Source of the DNA: Negativicutes bacterium
GTDB taxonomy: Bacteria > Bacillota > JAAYKD01
Direction of reading: 5' to 3'
Length of the DNA stretch: 36,743 bases
NCBI GenBank assembly: GCA_021372785.1
Contig: JAJFTT010000001.1
Coordinates: 1 to 36,743, forward strand
The notes beneath the pieces are model-generated. The model saw only the letters and a list, made by a program, of their open reading frames with translations. It was not told the DNA's origin and searched no databases. The position numbers and the translations under genes are program-made. Below, piece by piece: positions 17,380-26,207 of the stretch; positions within the stretch are counted from its first letter, which is position 1, and each line of letters opens with the position of its first letter.

Positions 17380-18351
17380 ATGTTGTTGGATGACCGAAGT
17401 GTGACGATCTGCCGTTATCTGGAAATCACTTTCGATTTGAATGACTTGTACCGCGAGCAATATGAAGCTATGGCGGAACAGGAGAGCCTGCAGAATTTTG
17501 ATCTGGAATCGGCAGTGGACAGCCTGAGCGAAGCAAAAATAGAGTTGATTGGGATTTTGGCGGAATGCAATCAGTTATCAGACGAGCCGGCGGCGCCGCA
17601 GGAAGCGGATGAAGTATTGCAGGCGATGATCGTCTTTCAGGAATTGCTGCTGCGATGCAGCTTCAATTTTTTGGAGTTCCTCGTTCATTTAGCAGCGAAA
17701 CCAATTCCTGCCGGGAACAGTTATGCGGACTATCTGGGTCGTCCGGAATGCAGGGAGTTGACCAGACTCGAGGAGATGGGCGAAAAAGCGTTTGACCTGT
17801 TGGAGGAATTGGCGGAGCCATTTATGGTAAAGTGGCAGGATGTTGCCGAACAAAACGGGGAGCCTGAGCAAACTGCGCAGGATGAGGAAGACTTTTCCGA
17901 CACAAAACCCAATGAATTGACCGGATACAATGATCTGGTCACGGCTTTGGAAGAGATTTTCGGTTATTATTTAAAAAACCGCCGGGATGAACGCATCTCG
18001 GAATTTTGGCAAAAATTGGCGCATACTTTGGAACATTTCGGTGAAGGTCAGGATAATCACGAGATTTTTGCTTTTTCGTTCGTTCTGCATGCAACGGAAG
18101 GTTTGAAATATATTGATTTTTATCTGGATATCGATTCGATTGAAGTATCCTCCGGCGGGTATTTATTCGACGCGAAAACCGGCGGAGATGCTTATACAGA
18201 CTGGCTTTATAATGTATGGAATAATGGCCGGGAAGTCAACGCAGTGAAAATGGCGGATCTGGCTAATCTTGTGATCATGATGATTAATCTGGGCGTAGAA
18301 ATTTCGATCGAATTACCGGAGAAATTCGCCGATCCGGAAGAGAAAAAATAA
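17380..18351 (+). CDS. Acidic protein of unknown function
   Basis: 323 residues, strongly acidic, predicted soluble and largely helical, with a Glu/Asp-rich low-complexity hinge at about 163-180 (EPEQTAQDEEDF). The C-terminal half (from ELTGYNDLVTALEEIFGYYL) has conserved-looking aromatic and Asp-rich segments such as IDFYLDIDSIEVSSGG and ends in a hydrophobic helix. I recognise no family and no catalytic motif. ATG 17380 lies eight bases after AAAGGAG; the upstream GTG (17371) overlaps that site. It is single-gene, bounded by terminators on both sides. Confidence 0.7.
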   Translation: MLLDDRSVTICRYLEITFDLNDLYREQYEAMAEQESLQNFDLESAVDSLSEAKIELIGILAECNQLSDEPAAPQEADEVLQAMIVFQELLLRCSFNFLEFLVHLAAKPIPAGNSYADYLGRPECRELTRLEEMGEKAFDLLEELAEPFMVKWQDVAEQNGEPEQTAQDEEDFSDTKPNELTGYNDLVTALEEIFGYYLKNRRDERISEFWQKLAHTLEHFGEGQDNHEIFAFSFVLHATEGLKYIDFYLDIDSIEVSSGGYLFDAKTGGDAYTDWLYNVWNNGREVNAVKMADLANLVIMMINLGVEISIELPEKFADPEEKK

Positions 18352-18496
18352 ACAGCAGTCGGAAGAACCGGCACGAGCGAGGAAGGCGCAACATATTTTA
18401 GCACTCCTGAATCCATCCTTGCAACTTCGTTCGACCGGCTGATTTTGTATCGCGACCGGACCGGCTGCGTTGGTCTTGCGATGAACGGAGCCGGCC

Positions 18497-18550
18497 GTTC
18501 TTTCAAAAAACGTTGGGTGAATAAGATCACCCAACGTTTTTTGAAAGAGC
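18497..18550. terminator. Strong bidirectional terminator
   Basis: A 21-bp perfect stem (18500-18520 with 18527-18547, loop ATAAGA), extendable to 24 pairs with one G-U. The arms carry A6 and T6 tracts, so it should terminate both the plus-strand orphan gene and the convergent minus-strand hydrolase. The roughly 145 bp between the orphan stop and the hairpin shows nothing else. Confidence 0.9.
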
Positions 18551-18558
18551 GGAGCCGT

Positions 18559-20115
18559 TTACTGCGTTTTTTGCAGCTGCAGGCCCAAAATCCGTCCGCC
18601 ATCCAGCTGCAGACCGCTTATTTTGCCGCTTTGCTCTTTCTGGAAGCGGAAGACGCCGTTGAAATCTTCATTCCAGGCAAAGAAGCTGTCCTCGCCTTCG
18701 TCGAAGCGGTAGAGCCGATGCGTGCCATGCCGGAAGTGGCTGACCGATAAGTGACCGTCTTTTAGGCTGACCGTATAATCAGCGGCAATTTCATCACTGT
18801 GATAATTGCCGCAATAAGCTTCGGCCGGAGCTTGCTCGACGATGCGATCCGGTGCGGCGGTAAAGACCGTCACGGTTGCTCCGGTCTGGCTGATCAATTT
18901 CCCCGGGCAGACCAGCAGTTCGGTGAGACCGTAACCCAAACGATAGCGGTTGCCTTTGATGTGGCGCAGGGGAACTTCACCGCGGTAGAAGAGCCCGTTT
19001 TTTTCTTCAATGATGAAAGCCTCCGGACCGGCCGGGTTGAGATAATTCCCTGCTGTCGGCAGTATGACTTGTGCGGTTTCCTCTTCGTGCAGGTCAGCCG
19101 TTTCCTCCGGCAAGTCCAGCACAAGATTGACAATCTTCCTGGCCATTAAGCTCATCGGCAGATTCTGCGTGTTGCTCAACAGCACGATGTCCAAATCGGT
19201 CTCGGGTAAACGCATGACGTGGGCCCGGAAGGCGGCATCGGCACCGCCGTGTTCCAGATAAGCAAGGCCCTGATATTCGCCGCATTGCAAACCGCCGCCG
19301 TAGGGACTGCGCTTGCCATCCGCTAAAATCGGACACTGCAGCATCAAGGCCATTGTTGATGCTGTTCCGATTTTCGGCGTGCGGTAATGGTCCAGCAGCC
19401 GCATCAGATCACGGGCGGTGGTGTGCAGGGAAGTGGCGCCGTAGGTGCCGTAGTTCAGCACATTCCAGCTGAAAACACCTTCGCCGTTATCGTGATAGGC
19501 ATAGGCGCGCCGGTCAATCAATTGCCAGTAGGTTTCCCGAATCGTGCTGGCATCCATGCCCAGCGGCGTAAAGATGCGTTCTTTGCAAAAACTGCCAAAG
19601 CTTTGACCGCTGACTTTTTCCACCAGCATTGCCAGCAAACTGAAATTGCTGTTGCTGTAGAGATAACGGCTGCCCGGCGTGAAATTCAGATGTTTTTGCA
19701 AACGAATGATATTGGCCACATCGCGCATCGTAATCGTGTCGTCGATGCGCACGCCATGATAGATCAGGGCCAGCCACTGATCCCGGATGCCGCTGACCAT
19801 ATTGATCATTTGACGCAGACTGACGGGTTCCTCGAATTGGATCAGCTCAGGCAGATAGCGCCGCACATCGTCGTCGATATTAACTTTGCCGTCTTCCTGC
19901 AGGAGCAGCACAGCCAGCGCCGTGACCTGCTTGGAGACAGAAGCGACATGAAAGACCGTGTCGCTGGTAATGGGAATTTGGTGCTCCAAATTGGCATAGC
20001 CAAAACATTTTTCGTAGAGGACCCTGCCTTTTTGCCGAACCAGGATCTGTCCGCCGGGACAGAGACCTTGCTGCCAAAGCCCAAACAAAGCATCGATCTT
20101 TTCTGTTTGATTCAT
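18559..20115 (-). CDS. Serine hydrolase, class C beta-lactamase-like
   Basis: 518 residues. All three active-site motifs are visible: SVSK (SxxK) at 59-62, YSN at 153-155 and HGG at 289-291. The N-terminal beta-lactamase fold is followed by about 180 residues of beta-rich tail, as in PBP-like esterases and D-aminopeptidases. No signal peptide is seen, so a cytosolic peptidase or esterase is more likely than a secreted beta-lactamase. ATG 20115 has GAGGCGG just upstream. It begins ten bases after the stop of the recombinase gene, so galK, recombinase and hydrolase probably form one transcript. Only distantly similar to the hydrolase at 2435. Confidence 0.88.
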   Translation of the reverse strand: MNQTEKIDALFGLWQQGLCPGGQILVRQKGRVLYEKCFGYANLEHQIPITSDTVFHVASVSKQVTALAVLLLQEDGKVNIDDDVRRYLPELIQFEEPVSLRQMINMVSGIRDQWLALIYHGVRIDDTITMRDVANIIRLQKHLNFTPGSRYLYSNSNFSLLAMLVEKVSGQSFGSFCKERIFTPLGMDASTIRETYWQLIDRRAYAYHDNGEGVFSWNVLNYGTYGATSLHTTARDLMRLLDHYRTPKIGTASTMALMLQCPILADGKRSPYGGGLQCGEYQGLAYLEHGGADAAFRAHVMRLPETDLDIVLLSNTQNLPMSLMARKIVNLVLDLPEETADLHEEETAQVILPTAGNYLNPAGPEAFIIEEKNGLFYRGEVPLRHIKGNRYRLGYGLTELLVCPGKLISQTGATVTVFTAAPDRIVEQAPAEAYCGNYHSDEIAADYTVSLKDGHLSVSHFRHGTHRLYRFDEGEDSFFAWNEDFNGVFRFQKEQSGKISGLQLDGGRILGLQLQKTQ

Positions 20116-20125
20116 CGTAACCGCC

Positions 20126-21181
20126 TCACTTTTTTTTATTTTCCGGCAGCAGAGGATGCCGGACCATCGCCTGCTGCTTGTGCTTTTGGTCCACGGCCGC
20201 GTAAATTTGCGTGCTGGACAGATCGGTGTGACCGAGCAGTTCTTTCAGCACGTTGATATCCGCGCCGTTGAGATAGAGCAGGGTGGCAAACGTATGACGC
20301 AGCTTATGCGGTGTGATGCGTTTGGAAGAATCCTCCAGATCCAGTTTTGCCACTGCTTTCTCGACAGCGCCGCGGATGCCGCGCGTGGTAATACGCCGCA
20401 GTTTGCTGGAAATAAACAAAGCATCTTTATTTTCCCCGGACTGCTCCTCCAATTGTTTTCTGGCATAGTCCATCGGGGCGGCGTCGATTTGCTTATGATG
20501 AAAAGCAACCGGGTTCGGACGAACCTGCAGATAGTCGCTGATCAGTTTCAGCACGTATTCCGTCAGGGGGATTTCGCGGATTTTATTGCCTTTGCCATGC
20601 ACGATCAACAGCATTTCATGCCATTTGACATCGGTCAGATTCAAACCGGCCACTTCGGAAATACGCAGTCCGCAGAACAGCATCAAGCCGACCATAGCCA
20701 GATCGCGCTTGGCAAAGCGGCTTTCTTCCGTCATCGTACTCAGCAATTGCGCCGCTTCCTCCTGTTCCAGATAGATATGGCTGCCGCTATTCTTGGATAG
20801 TTTGGCGTAGCGGATGTTGACGGCCGGATTGGTTGTAATCTGATGCTCTTCATAGAGGAAGCGGAAAAAAGAGCGGTAGGTGGAAAGGTGGCGGTTGAGT
20901 GTTTTGGGCGAGAGATCCTGCGATAAACGTAAATAATCCAGGAAGTCGCGCAGCATCAGGCTGTCCACCTGGGCGAAAACGCTGATATTCTGCAGCCGCA
21001 GGTAGATCACAAAAGCCGCCAGATCATAACCGTATTCGATGATGGTTAAGGGAGAATGGTTCTGGCGGGCGTATTCATTTTGGAAACGTTCCACCCAATG
21101 CCAGAGGGCCAAGGTCTCGGCATCGGGCTCTGCGCGGTTGCCTGCCGCATCGATCCGGTAAAGTTTGTCGGGGTAGGACAC
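20126..21181 (-). CDS. Tyrosine recombinase (XerC/XerD-like)
   Basis: 351 residues. An N-terminal SAM-like core-binding domain (about 25-115) is followed by the catalytic domain with the full set: Arg173 (GLRISE), a Lys near 198, His292-x-x-Arg295 (HKLRHTF), His318 (LLGHTD) and the nucleophile Tyr327 (QIYAAV). Such enzymes resolve chromosome dimers (XerC/D) or act as integrases. It lies inside an apparently stable metabolic cluster with no visible att sites, so a Xer-like housekeeping role is more likely than a mobile element. It is somewhat longer than classical Xer (about 300), with extra N-terminal residues. The GTG at 21181 is the first possible start after an in-frame stop. Confidence 0.9.
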   Translation of the reverse strand: MSYPDKLYRIDAAGNRAEPDAETLALWHWVERFQNEYARQNHSPLTIIEYGYDLAAFVIYLRLQNISVFAQVDSLMLRDFLDYLRLSQDLSPKTLNRHLSTYRSFFRFLYEEHQITTNPAVNIRYAKLSKNSGSHIYLEQEEAAQLLSTMTEESRFAKRDLAMVGLMLFCGLRISEVAGLNLTDVKWHEMLLIVHGKGNKIREIPLTEYVLKLISDYLQVRPNPVAFHHKQIDAAPMDYARKQLEEQSGENKDALFISSKLRRITTRGIRGAVEKAVAKLDLEDSSKRITPHKLRHTFATLLYLNGADINVLKELLGHTDLSSTQIYAAVDQKHKQQAMVRHPLLPENKKK

Positions 21182-21215
21182 GGAAAATCACATTCCTTTT
21201 TTGCCAGGTTCGTCA

Positions 21216-22400
21216 TCAAAGCAGCGCGCGGTCGATTTCATGGGCACCATCGGCGCTGTCAGCCGGATAAAAACTGGGGAGACGGCCTGTTTTTTTCTGA
21301 TAGACTGCGCTGAGCTTTGCTTGAAATGCTTCGATCTGACTGCCGGGCAGCAGATTGATCGTACAACCGCCAAAGCCGGCGCCGGTCATGCGGGCTCCCA
21401 GGACTCCGGGGATGTTTTGCGCCGTCTCTGCCAAACAATCCAGCGCCGCTCCGGTTACTTCATAATCATCGCGCAGAGAGCGATGCGAAGCATTGAGCAG
21501 CAAACCGAATGACACTAAGTCACCCGCCGTCAAGGCCGCCGCGGCACTCAACACTCTGGCATTTTCGCTGATCACATGGCGGGCCCGCCGAAAGAGCAAG
21601 CTGTCCTGCAGAACAGCGCCTGTTGCGGCGAATTGCCGCGGTGTGATGGCAGCCAGATTGGCCGCCTGCGGCAGCGCTCTCTGCAGCATGGCCAGAGCGG
21701 CTTCACATTCCTGCCGGCGCTGATTGTACTTGCTTTGCAGCAGCGAACGGGGATAATTGCTGTTGACAATCAGCAGACGATAATCCCCCAGGTGCAGCGG
21801 TACGGCTTGAAACCGTAAGTCGGAACAGCGCAGCAGCAGCGCATGGTTCGCTTTCCCCATGGCGGCAGCGAACTGATCCATGATGCCGCATTGGACGCCG
21901 ATGAAATCGCATTCCGCGGTTTGTGCCAGTTCTGCCAGCCGCAGGGGAGGAATTTGCAGCCGATTGAGCCGGTTGAGCGCTGTGGCGGTCACCAGCTCAA
22001 TGGCGGCGGAAGAGGAAAGGCCGCTGGCCAAAGGGACCGTTTCGTGATAATACAAATCACAGCCTTGCAGCAGACAGCCTTGCCGCTGCAGGATATGAGC
22101 GATCGCCAGCTGATAGCTGCCCCATGGTTCCTGCAGAAAATCGGTTAAGTGATCGAGATCTGCCTGCAGCGGCTGCGGCCATTGACTGTCAGCCAGGCGC
22201 AGGAGACGGTCCCGGCGCGGCCGCGCCAATAAAAAAGAGCCGATCTCCAGCGCCACCGGCAGGACATAACCGCCGTTATAATCCGTGTGTTCGCCGATCA
22301 AGTTAATCCGCCCCGGGGCAAAAAAGCAGCGGATGCCGTCGGCGTTGCCGCCAAAAGTTCCGAGAAAGTCCGCCAGCATTATTTGCAGCGTTTGATCCAT
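21216..22400 (-). CDS. galK: Galactokinase
   Basis: Phosphorylates galactose at C1 with ATP, the first step of the Leloir pathway; GHMP kinase family. 394 residues, typical. The galactokinase signature GRINLIGEHTDYNGG is at 30-44, the ATP-binding GHMP motif PLASGLSSSAA at 123-133 and the third motif MTGAGFGG at 338-345. ATG 22400 has AGGGAG ten bases upstream; a longer frame to 22460 lacks one. No galT, galE or galactose transporter is in the window. The next gene starts 34 bases downstream, so transcription probably continues into the recombinase and hydrolase. Confidence 0.95.
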   Translation of the reverse strand: MDQTLQIMLADFLGTFGGNADGIRCFFAPGRINLIGEHTDYNGGYVLPVALEIGSFLLARPRRDRLLRLADSQWPQPLQADLDHLTDFLQEPWGSYQLAIAHILQRQGCLLQGCDLYYHETVPLASGLSSSAAIELVTATALNRLNRLQIPPLRLAELAQTAECDFIGVQCGIMDQFAAAMGKANHALLLRCSDLRFQAVPLHLGDYRLLIVNSNYPRSLLQSKYNQRRQECEAALAMLQRALPQAANLAAITPRQFAATGAVLQDSLLFRRARHVISENARVLSAAAALTAGDLVSFGLLLNASHRSLRDDYEVTGAALDCLAETAQNIPGVLGARMTGAGFGGCTINLLPGSQIEAFQAKLSAVYQKKTGRLPSFYPADSADGAHEIDRALL

Positions 22401-22555
22401 TTTATAAAAACTCCCTGGCTTGCCATTGATCTCTGCGGCAGCAAAAAAAGCCTGCCGCATTGTGCAACAATCTTAGAAATACTTCTCTTTTCAGGCAGGA
22501 AAGCCCTTCCCGAAAGTCAAATACTTTAAGCAATACGGGAAAAGGAGTGATTTGA

Positions 22556-23629
22556 ATGGCGAATAAACAATTAACCGCGGATATCACCAATGCTTTCGGA
22601 CCATCCGGTTATGAAGAAGATGTGGTGGAAGTCATCAAACGCTATACCACGGATTTTCAGGTGAAAGTAGACCCGATGCACAATGTCTATGCCCGTTTCA
22701 AACAGGAGAAAAGCGGCCGGCCGGTGATCCAGCTTGATGCGCACAGCGATGAACTCGGTTTTATGGTGCAGTCCATTCGCGCCAACGGCATGATCGATTT
22801 CCTCAATCTCGGCGGCTGGATTCTGACCAATGTGCCTGCGCACCAGGTCGTGATCAAAAACAGCCGGGGAGAATATGTCAAAGGAATTACCAGTTCCAAA
22901 CCGCCGCATTTCATGTCTGCGGCGGAGAAGAGCAAATATCCGGAGCAGAGCGATATCACCATTGATGTCGGTGCCACCAGCCGCGATGAAGTGATCAATC
23001 TGTTCGGCATCCAGCCCGGTGATCCGATCATGCCGGATGTGACCTGTGTCTATAACCCGGTCAGCAAGGTGTTTATGAGCAAGGCGTTCGACAACCGCAT
23101 CGGCTGTCAGTGCATCATTGAAACAATGCAGAATTTGAAGGATGTCAAACTGCAGGTCAATCCGGTCGGCGCTTTCGCTGCGCAGGAAGAAGTCGGCTGC
23201 CGCGGTGCCAAAGTGACGGCGCAGGTTGTCAAACCGGATTTTGCCATCGTTTTTGAAGGTTCTCCCTCTGATGATTTCTTCACCGATCCATTTACGGCGC
23301 AATGCCGCTTGAAACACGGCGTTCAGATCCGGGTGATTGACGGCGGTATGATTTCGCACGCGGGCTTCCTGCGCTATGCCAAGAAAATTGCCGAAGCAAA
23401 GCAAATCCCTTATCAAATTGGCGTGCGCCGCTCCGGCTCGACCGATGGCTCCGCCATTCATACCGTGAATCACGCCGTTCCCTGTCTGGTCCTGGGGATT
23501 CCCACCCGTTATGCCCACACGCATTACTGCTATCTGGCGGAGGAAGACCTTGATGCGACCATTCGCTTGGCGACGGAGATTATTCAATCCCTGAATGCAG
23601 AGACGATGATGGAAATTACCGGCTGCTAG
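22556..23629 (+). CDS. M42-family metallopeptidase (glutamyl aminopeptidase/cellulase M type)
   Basis: 357 residues. M42 enzymes are dinuclear-metal aminopeptidases that form large cytosolic tetrahedral complexes and trim peptides. Visible ligands and catalytic residues: His63 and Asp65 (DAHSDE), the bridging Asp in KAFDNRIGC, the Glu-Glu pair in AQEEVGCRGA, and a C-terminal His in THYCYL. ATG 22556 has AAGGAG nine bases upstream. Divergent from galK; the 155-bp gap contains GC-rich inverted repeats (GCGGCAG/CTGCCGC and CCTGCC/GGCAGG) that could be regulatory. Single gene, followed by a strong terminator. Confidence 0.93.
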   Translation: MANKQLTADITNAFGPSGYEEDVVEVIKRYTTDFQVKVDPMHNVYARFKQEKSGRPVIQLDAHSDELGFMVQSIRANGMIDFLNLGGWILTNVPAHQVVIKNSRGEYVKGITSSKPPHFMSAAEKSKYPEQSDITIDVGATSRDEVINLFGIQPGDPIMPDVTCVYNPVSKVFMSKAFDNRIGCQCIIETMQNLKDVKLQVNPVGAFAAQEEVGCRGAKVTAQVVKPDFAIVFEGSPSDDFFTDPFTAQCRLKHGVQIRVIDGGMISHAGFLRYAKKIAEAKQIPYQIGVRRSGSTDGSAIHTVNHAVPCLVLGIPTRYAHTHYCYLAEEDLDATIRLATEIIQSLNAETMMEITGC

Positions 23630-23650
23630 GCAATCTTCAAAAACCGCAGA

Positions 23651-23692
23651 AAAACAGGCGCCGGGACTGGCAGGAGTCCCGGCGCCTGTTTT
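23651..23692. terminator. Bidirectional terminator between M42 peptidase and lysO genes
   Basis: A perfect 18-bp stem (23651-23668 with 23675-23692, loop GGCAGG), with an A4 tract on one side and a T5 tract on the other. It is placed between convergent genes. Confidence 0.92.
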
Positions 23693-23721
23693 TCTGCGCG
23701 GTAGATCAAGTGTCCCAGCAG

Positions 23722-24330
23722 TTAGCGGACGACAAACGATGTCAGCAAAGGCAAGAGGATGGGCACGGCTGCCGAGCAGACGACGCCGTGCAGGATCGCT
23801 ATCATGGTGACGGCCGAGCCGCCGCAGCGGCTGATGATGGGCAGAGTGGTGTCCATTGTGGTCGCGCCGCCGATTGTGATGGCGGCAACGCCGATGTCCA
23901 GCGCAAAGAGCAGCGGTACCAATAGGAAGGTCAGCAGTTCGCGGATAATATTGGTCAGAAAAGCAATCGCTCCGTACTGGGCGCCTAAGCTTGCCGTCAG
24001 AATCGCTCCGGAGATGGAATACCAGCCCATACCGCCGCCGATAGCGGCTCCCTGCCAAAAACCCAGGTTCAAAAAGAAGCCGGTGATGGCGCCGCCCAGC
24101 ACCGAGCCGATGATGGAAAAGAGAGGCAGGCAGAAGACGAGCCTGGGCATTTTTTTTAATCTGCCCCAGATATCGCCGGTAAAAGCCATCTCGGCTCCAA
24201 TCAGGAATAGCATCAGATAGAGAATCCATTGCGAGGAGGAGACCGCCACACTCACGAAGGCGGCGGGCAGCAGGAAATGACCGGCGAGTATACCACCGGC
24301 TAAAACCAGAATGATCAGCAGAATCATCAT
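23722..24330 (-). CDS. lysO: LysO-type lysine exporter, C-terminal part encoded separately
   Basis: 202 residues with about six hydrophobic segments, matching the C-terminal two-thirds of LysO (YbjE, DUF340), which exports lysine in E. coli. Features include LYLMLFLIGAEMAF, GGGMGWYSISGAIL and GGATTMDTTLPIISRCGG. ATG 24330 overlaps the stop of the preceding gene as ATGA, so translation is coupled. A much longer frame to 24660 runs antiparallel-fashion through the upstream gene in another frame and is not coding. Together with the next gene it supplies the whole LysO fold. Confidence 0.88.
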   Translation of the reverse strand: MMILLIILVLAGGILAGHFLLPAAFVSVAVSSSQWILYLMLFLIGAEMAFTGDIWGRLKKMPRLVFCLPLFSIIGSVLGGAITGFFLNLGFWQGAAIGGGMGWYSISGAILTASLGAQYGAIAFLTNIIRELLTFLLVPLLFALDIGVAAITIGGATTMDTTLPIISRCGGSAVTMIAILHGVVCSAAVPILLPLLTSFVVR

Positions 24331-24626
24331 GGTTCCACCATTGTTTTCTCCCGCGTTTGCCGGTGCTTTAACCACAGTGAGAGTGGCAGGGCAAACAATA
24401 CGCTGCCGGCTGCGGTAAATACAGAAAAACAGGCGGCCTGCCAGCCGATCGAGCCGATGGCAGCCATCACCTCCGGGTTGCCTCCGACCTGGATCCCCAT
24501 CATGAAGATCAGAAAAAACAGACCAAGAGAAATCCCGAGCTGGATGTAACGGCGAACGGATGCCCTTTTCCGAACCAGGTAGCCGGCAAGTACACCCAGG
24601 GACAAGGCCAACAATAAATAAAACAC
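24327..24626 (-). CDS. lysO: LysO-type lysine exporter, N-terminal part encoded separately
   Basis: 99 residues with three hydrophobic segments (FYLLLALSLGVLAGYL; LGLFFLIFMMGIQVGG; a third around 60-85), matching the N-terminal domain of single-chain LysO. GTG 24626 has GGGAGG nine bases upstream, and a promoter lies at 24668-24696. The gene ends in the 4-base overlap ATGA with the C-terminal half. It looks like a genuine two-gene arrangement rather than a frameshifted single gene, because both halves have clean ends. Confidence 0.82.
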   Translation of the reverse strand: MFYLLLALSLGVLAGYLVRKRASVRRYIQLGISLGLFFLIFMMGIQVGGNPEVMAAIGSIGWQAACFSVFTAAGSVLFALPLSLWLKHRQTREKTMVEP

Positions 24627-24667
24627 TGCGGGATACCTCCCTTTCCAAGAATTCCATCAATTAACAT

Positions 24668-24696
24668 AGTATAGCCCGAAAGAAGAGCTTTGGCAA
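24668..24696 (-). promoter_or_regulatory. Promoter of the split lysO genes
   Basis: On the minus strand TTGCCA (24691-24696), a 17-bp spacer and TATACT (24668-24673). Confidence 0.8.
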
Positions 24697-24841
24697 CTCT
24701 TCCTTCCGCTAAATTTTCCAGAAGAGAACCGCTGTAAAAAGAGAGTTGCTTCTGAAACGTCGAAAAATAAAGGGGCAGGACGACCGAAAAGCGAATAAGA
24801 TTAAACTTCAATCGGATATTCAGAACAATCGCGCGGAGGTC

Positions 24842-26161
24842 ATGATGAAGCACTTACGTGAAAAAATAATACACTGGCTGACCGGGTATCTGGATAGCGA
24901 AACAATGCGCAGCAATGCTTTTTATAGTATTGTTGAAGGCATGGCTTATAACGTTATGACCGGCTTAACCGGTTCTTTTATGGCGGTATTTGCAATCAAA
25001 CTTGGAGCGACCGATCAGATGCTGGGGCTTCTCGCTTCCGGACCCGCTTTGATCGGCTTGCTGTCCCAAATTCCTTCCGCCATCATTACCGAACGAACCG
25101 ATAAAAAACTGCAGCCGATTTTAGCCTGGGGTTTCCTGCACCGGATCAATTATTTGTTCTATGCCATAATTCCTTTTTTACCGCTGCAGCCTGTCTATAA
25201 AGCCTGGCTCTTCATTATCCTGGTCACCTGGATGAATTTTCCGGCTGTGGTGGTCAATACGATGTGGACGCATCTGATGGGGGAGATCTTTCCCATCAGC
25301 AGCCGGGGACGGGTTTTTGGCGATCGCAATTTTATTGTCGGTTGGGTGACCATCGCCGCCATGCTGCTGGCCGGGCCGCTGCTGGATTTGATTCCTTATC
25401 CGTATAACTACGCTATTTTGTTCGGCTTATCGTTTGCCGGGTTGATGGTATCGCTTTACTATTTAAAGCAATTGAAGGAAGAGCAGGTTGAAACCGATTC
25501 GGTCAGTGCAGTCAGCCATAGCGGCCTCTTCGGCGGCATGATCAGTGTGATCAAGGACAAGCAATTTTTTAATTTCACTGCCGCTTCCTTTGTCTATTAT
25601 ATGGGATTCAATGTTACGGCATCGATGTGGACGATTCTTTATGTGCGTTTTCTCTATTTGAGTAATACGCAAATCGCCATGATCGCCATCGTCAGTACGG
25701 TGGTTTCTACCATCAGTTACCGTTTTTGGGGGCGTGTTTCCGATCGGATCGGCAGCAAGCAGGTTTATTTTATCGGATGTCTGCTGTTTTTAGTGCAGCC
25801 TTATTTTCACACCTTTATCAGCGTGTCAACCGCCTGGCTGCTTTGGCCGTTGGCTGTCGCGAACGGCTTAGCCGGAGGTGCTTTCAACCTGGCGCAATTC
25901 AATACGCTGCTCAGCATCGCGCCGGACCCGGCCAAACGTCCCAGTTACCTGGCTTTTTTTAATATGGCGATACAGATCACCGGCTTTATTTTTCCGATGC
26001 TCGGGATCTGGCTTTACCAGAACCTGGGCAACCAGCTGAATCCTGTTTTTTATCTCTCAACCTTTTTCCGCAGCGCCGGCTTGCTTTATCTGGCAGTTGT
26101 GATCAAAGTGAAATGGCCGTTCCGGCCAAAGCAAAACAGGAAGCGCACCATTTCACCCTAA
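24842..26161 (+). CDS. Major facilitator superfamily permease
   Basis: About 439 residues with roughly 12 hydrophobic segments. ITERTDKK and GRVSDRIGSK resemble the loop 2-3 and loop 8-9 charged motifs of MFS transporters. Substrate unknown; efflux-type members are common. GGAGG ends at 24839, with ATG codons at 24842 (spacing 2) and 24845 (spacing 5); the second may be the true start. It is divergent from lysO. The next transporter gene starts 46 bases downstream and may share its transcript. Confidence 0.87.
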   Translation: MMKHLREKIIHWLTGYLDSETMRSNAFYSIVEGMAYNVMTGLTGSFMAVFAIKLGATDQMLGLLASGPALIGLLSQIPSAIITERTDKKLQPILAWGFLHRINYLFYAIIPFLPLQPVYKAWLFIILVTWMNFPAVVVNTMWTHLMGEIFPISSRGRVFGDRNFIVGWVTIAAMLLAGPLLDLIPYPYNYAILFGLSFAGLMVSLYYLKQLKEEQVETDSVSAVSHSGLFGGMISVIKDKQFFNFTAASFVYYMGFNVTASMWTILYVRFLYLSNTQIAMIAIVSTVVSTISYRFWGRVSDRIGSKQVYFIGCLLFLVQPYFHTFISVSTAWLLWPLAVANGLAGGAFNLAQFNTLLSIAPDPAKRPSYLAFFNMAIQITGFIFPMLGIWLYQNLGNQLNPVFYLSTFFRSAGLLYLAVVIKVKWPFRPKQNRKRTISP

Positions 26162-26207
26162 GCACGGATCACAGAATCGATTGAAAAAGAATAGGTGTTG
26201 AGTTTAC

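Noticed and set aside
20126-21181. The tyrosine recombinase as sign of an integrated element
   Set aside because: No att repeats, phage genes, plasmid genes or tRNA junction flank it; it sits in a compact metabolic cluster.
22420-22520. Alternative GC-rich hairpins between galK and the M42 gene as a riboswitch
   Set aside because: The pairing (GCGGCAG/CTGCCGC, CCTGCC/GGCAGG) is real but matches no riboswitch class I know and no clear promoter or terminator frames it.
22571-24229. A 552-codon minus-strand open frame
   Set aside because: It runs antisense through the M42 peptidase and out of frame through lysO, crossing a strong terminator; both real genes have clear motifs.
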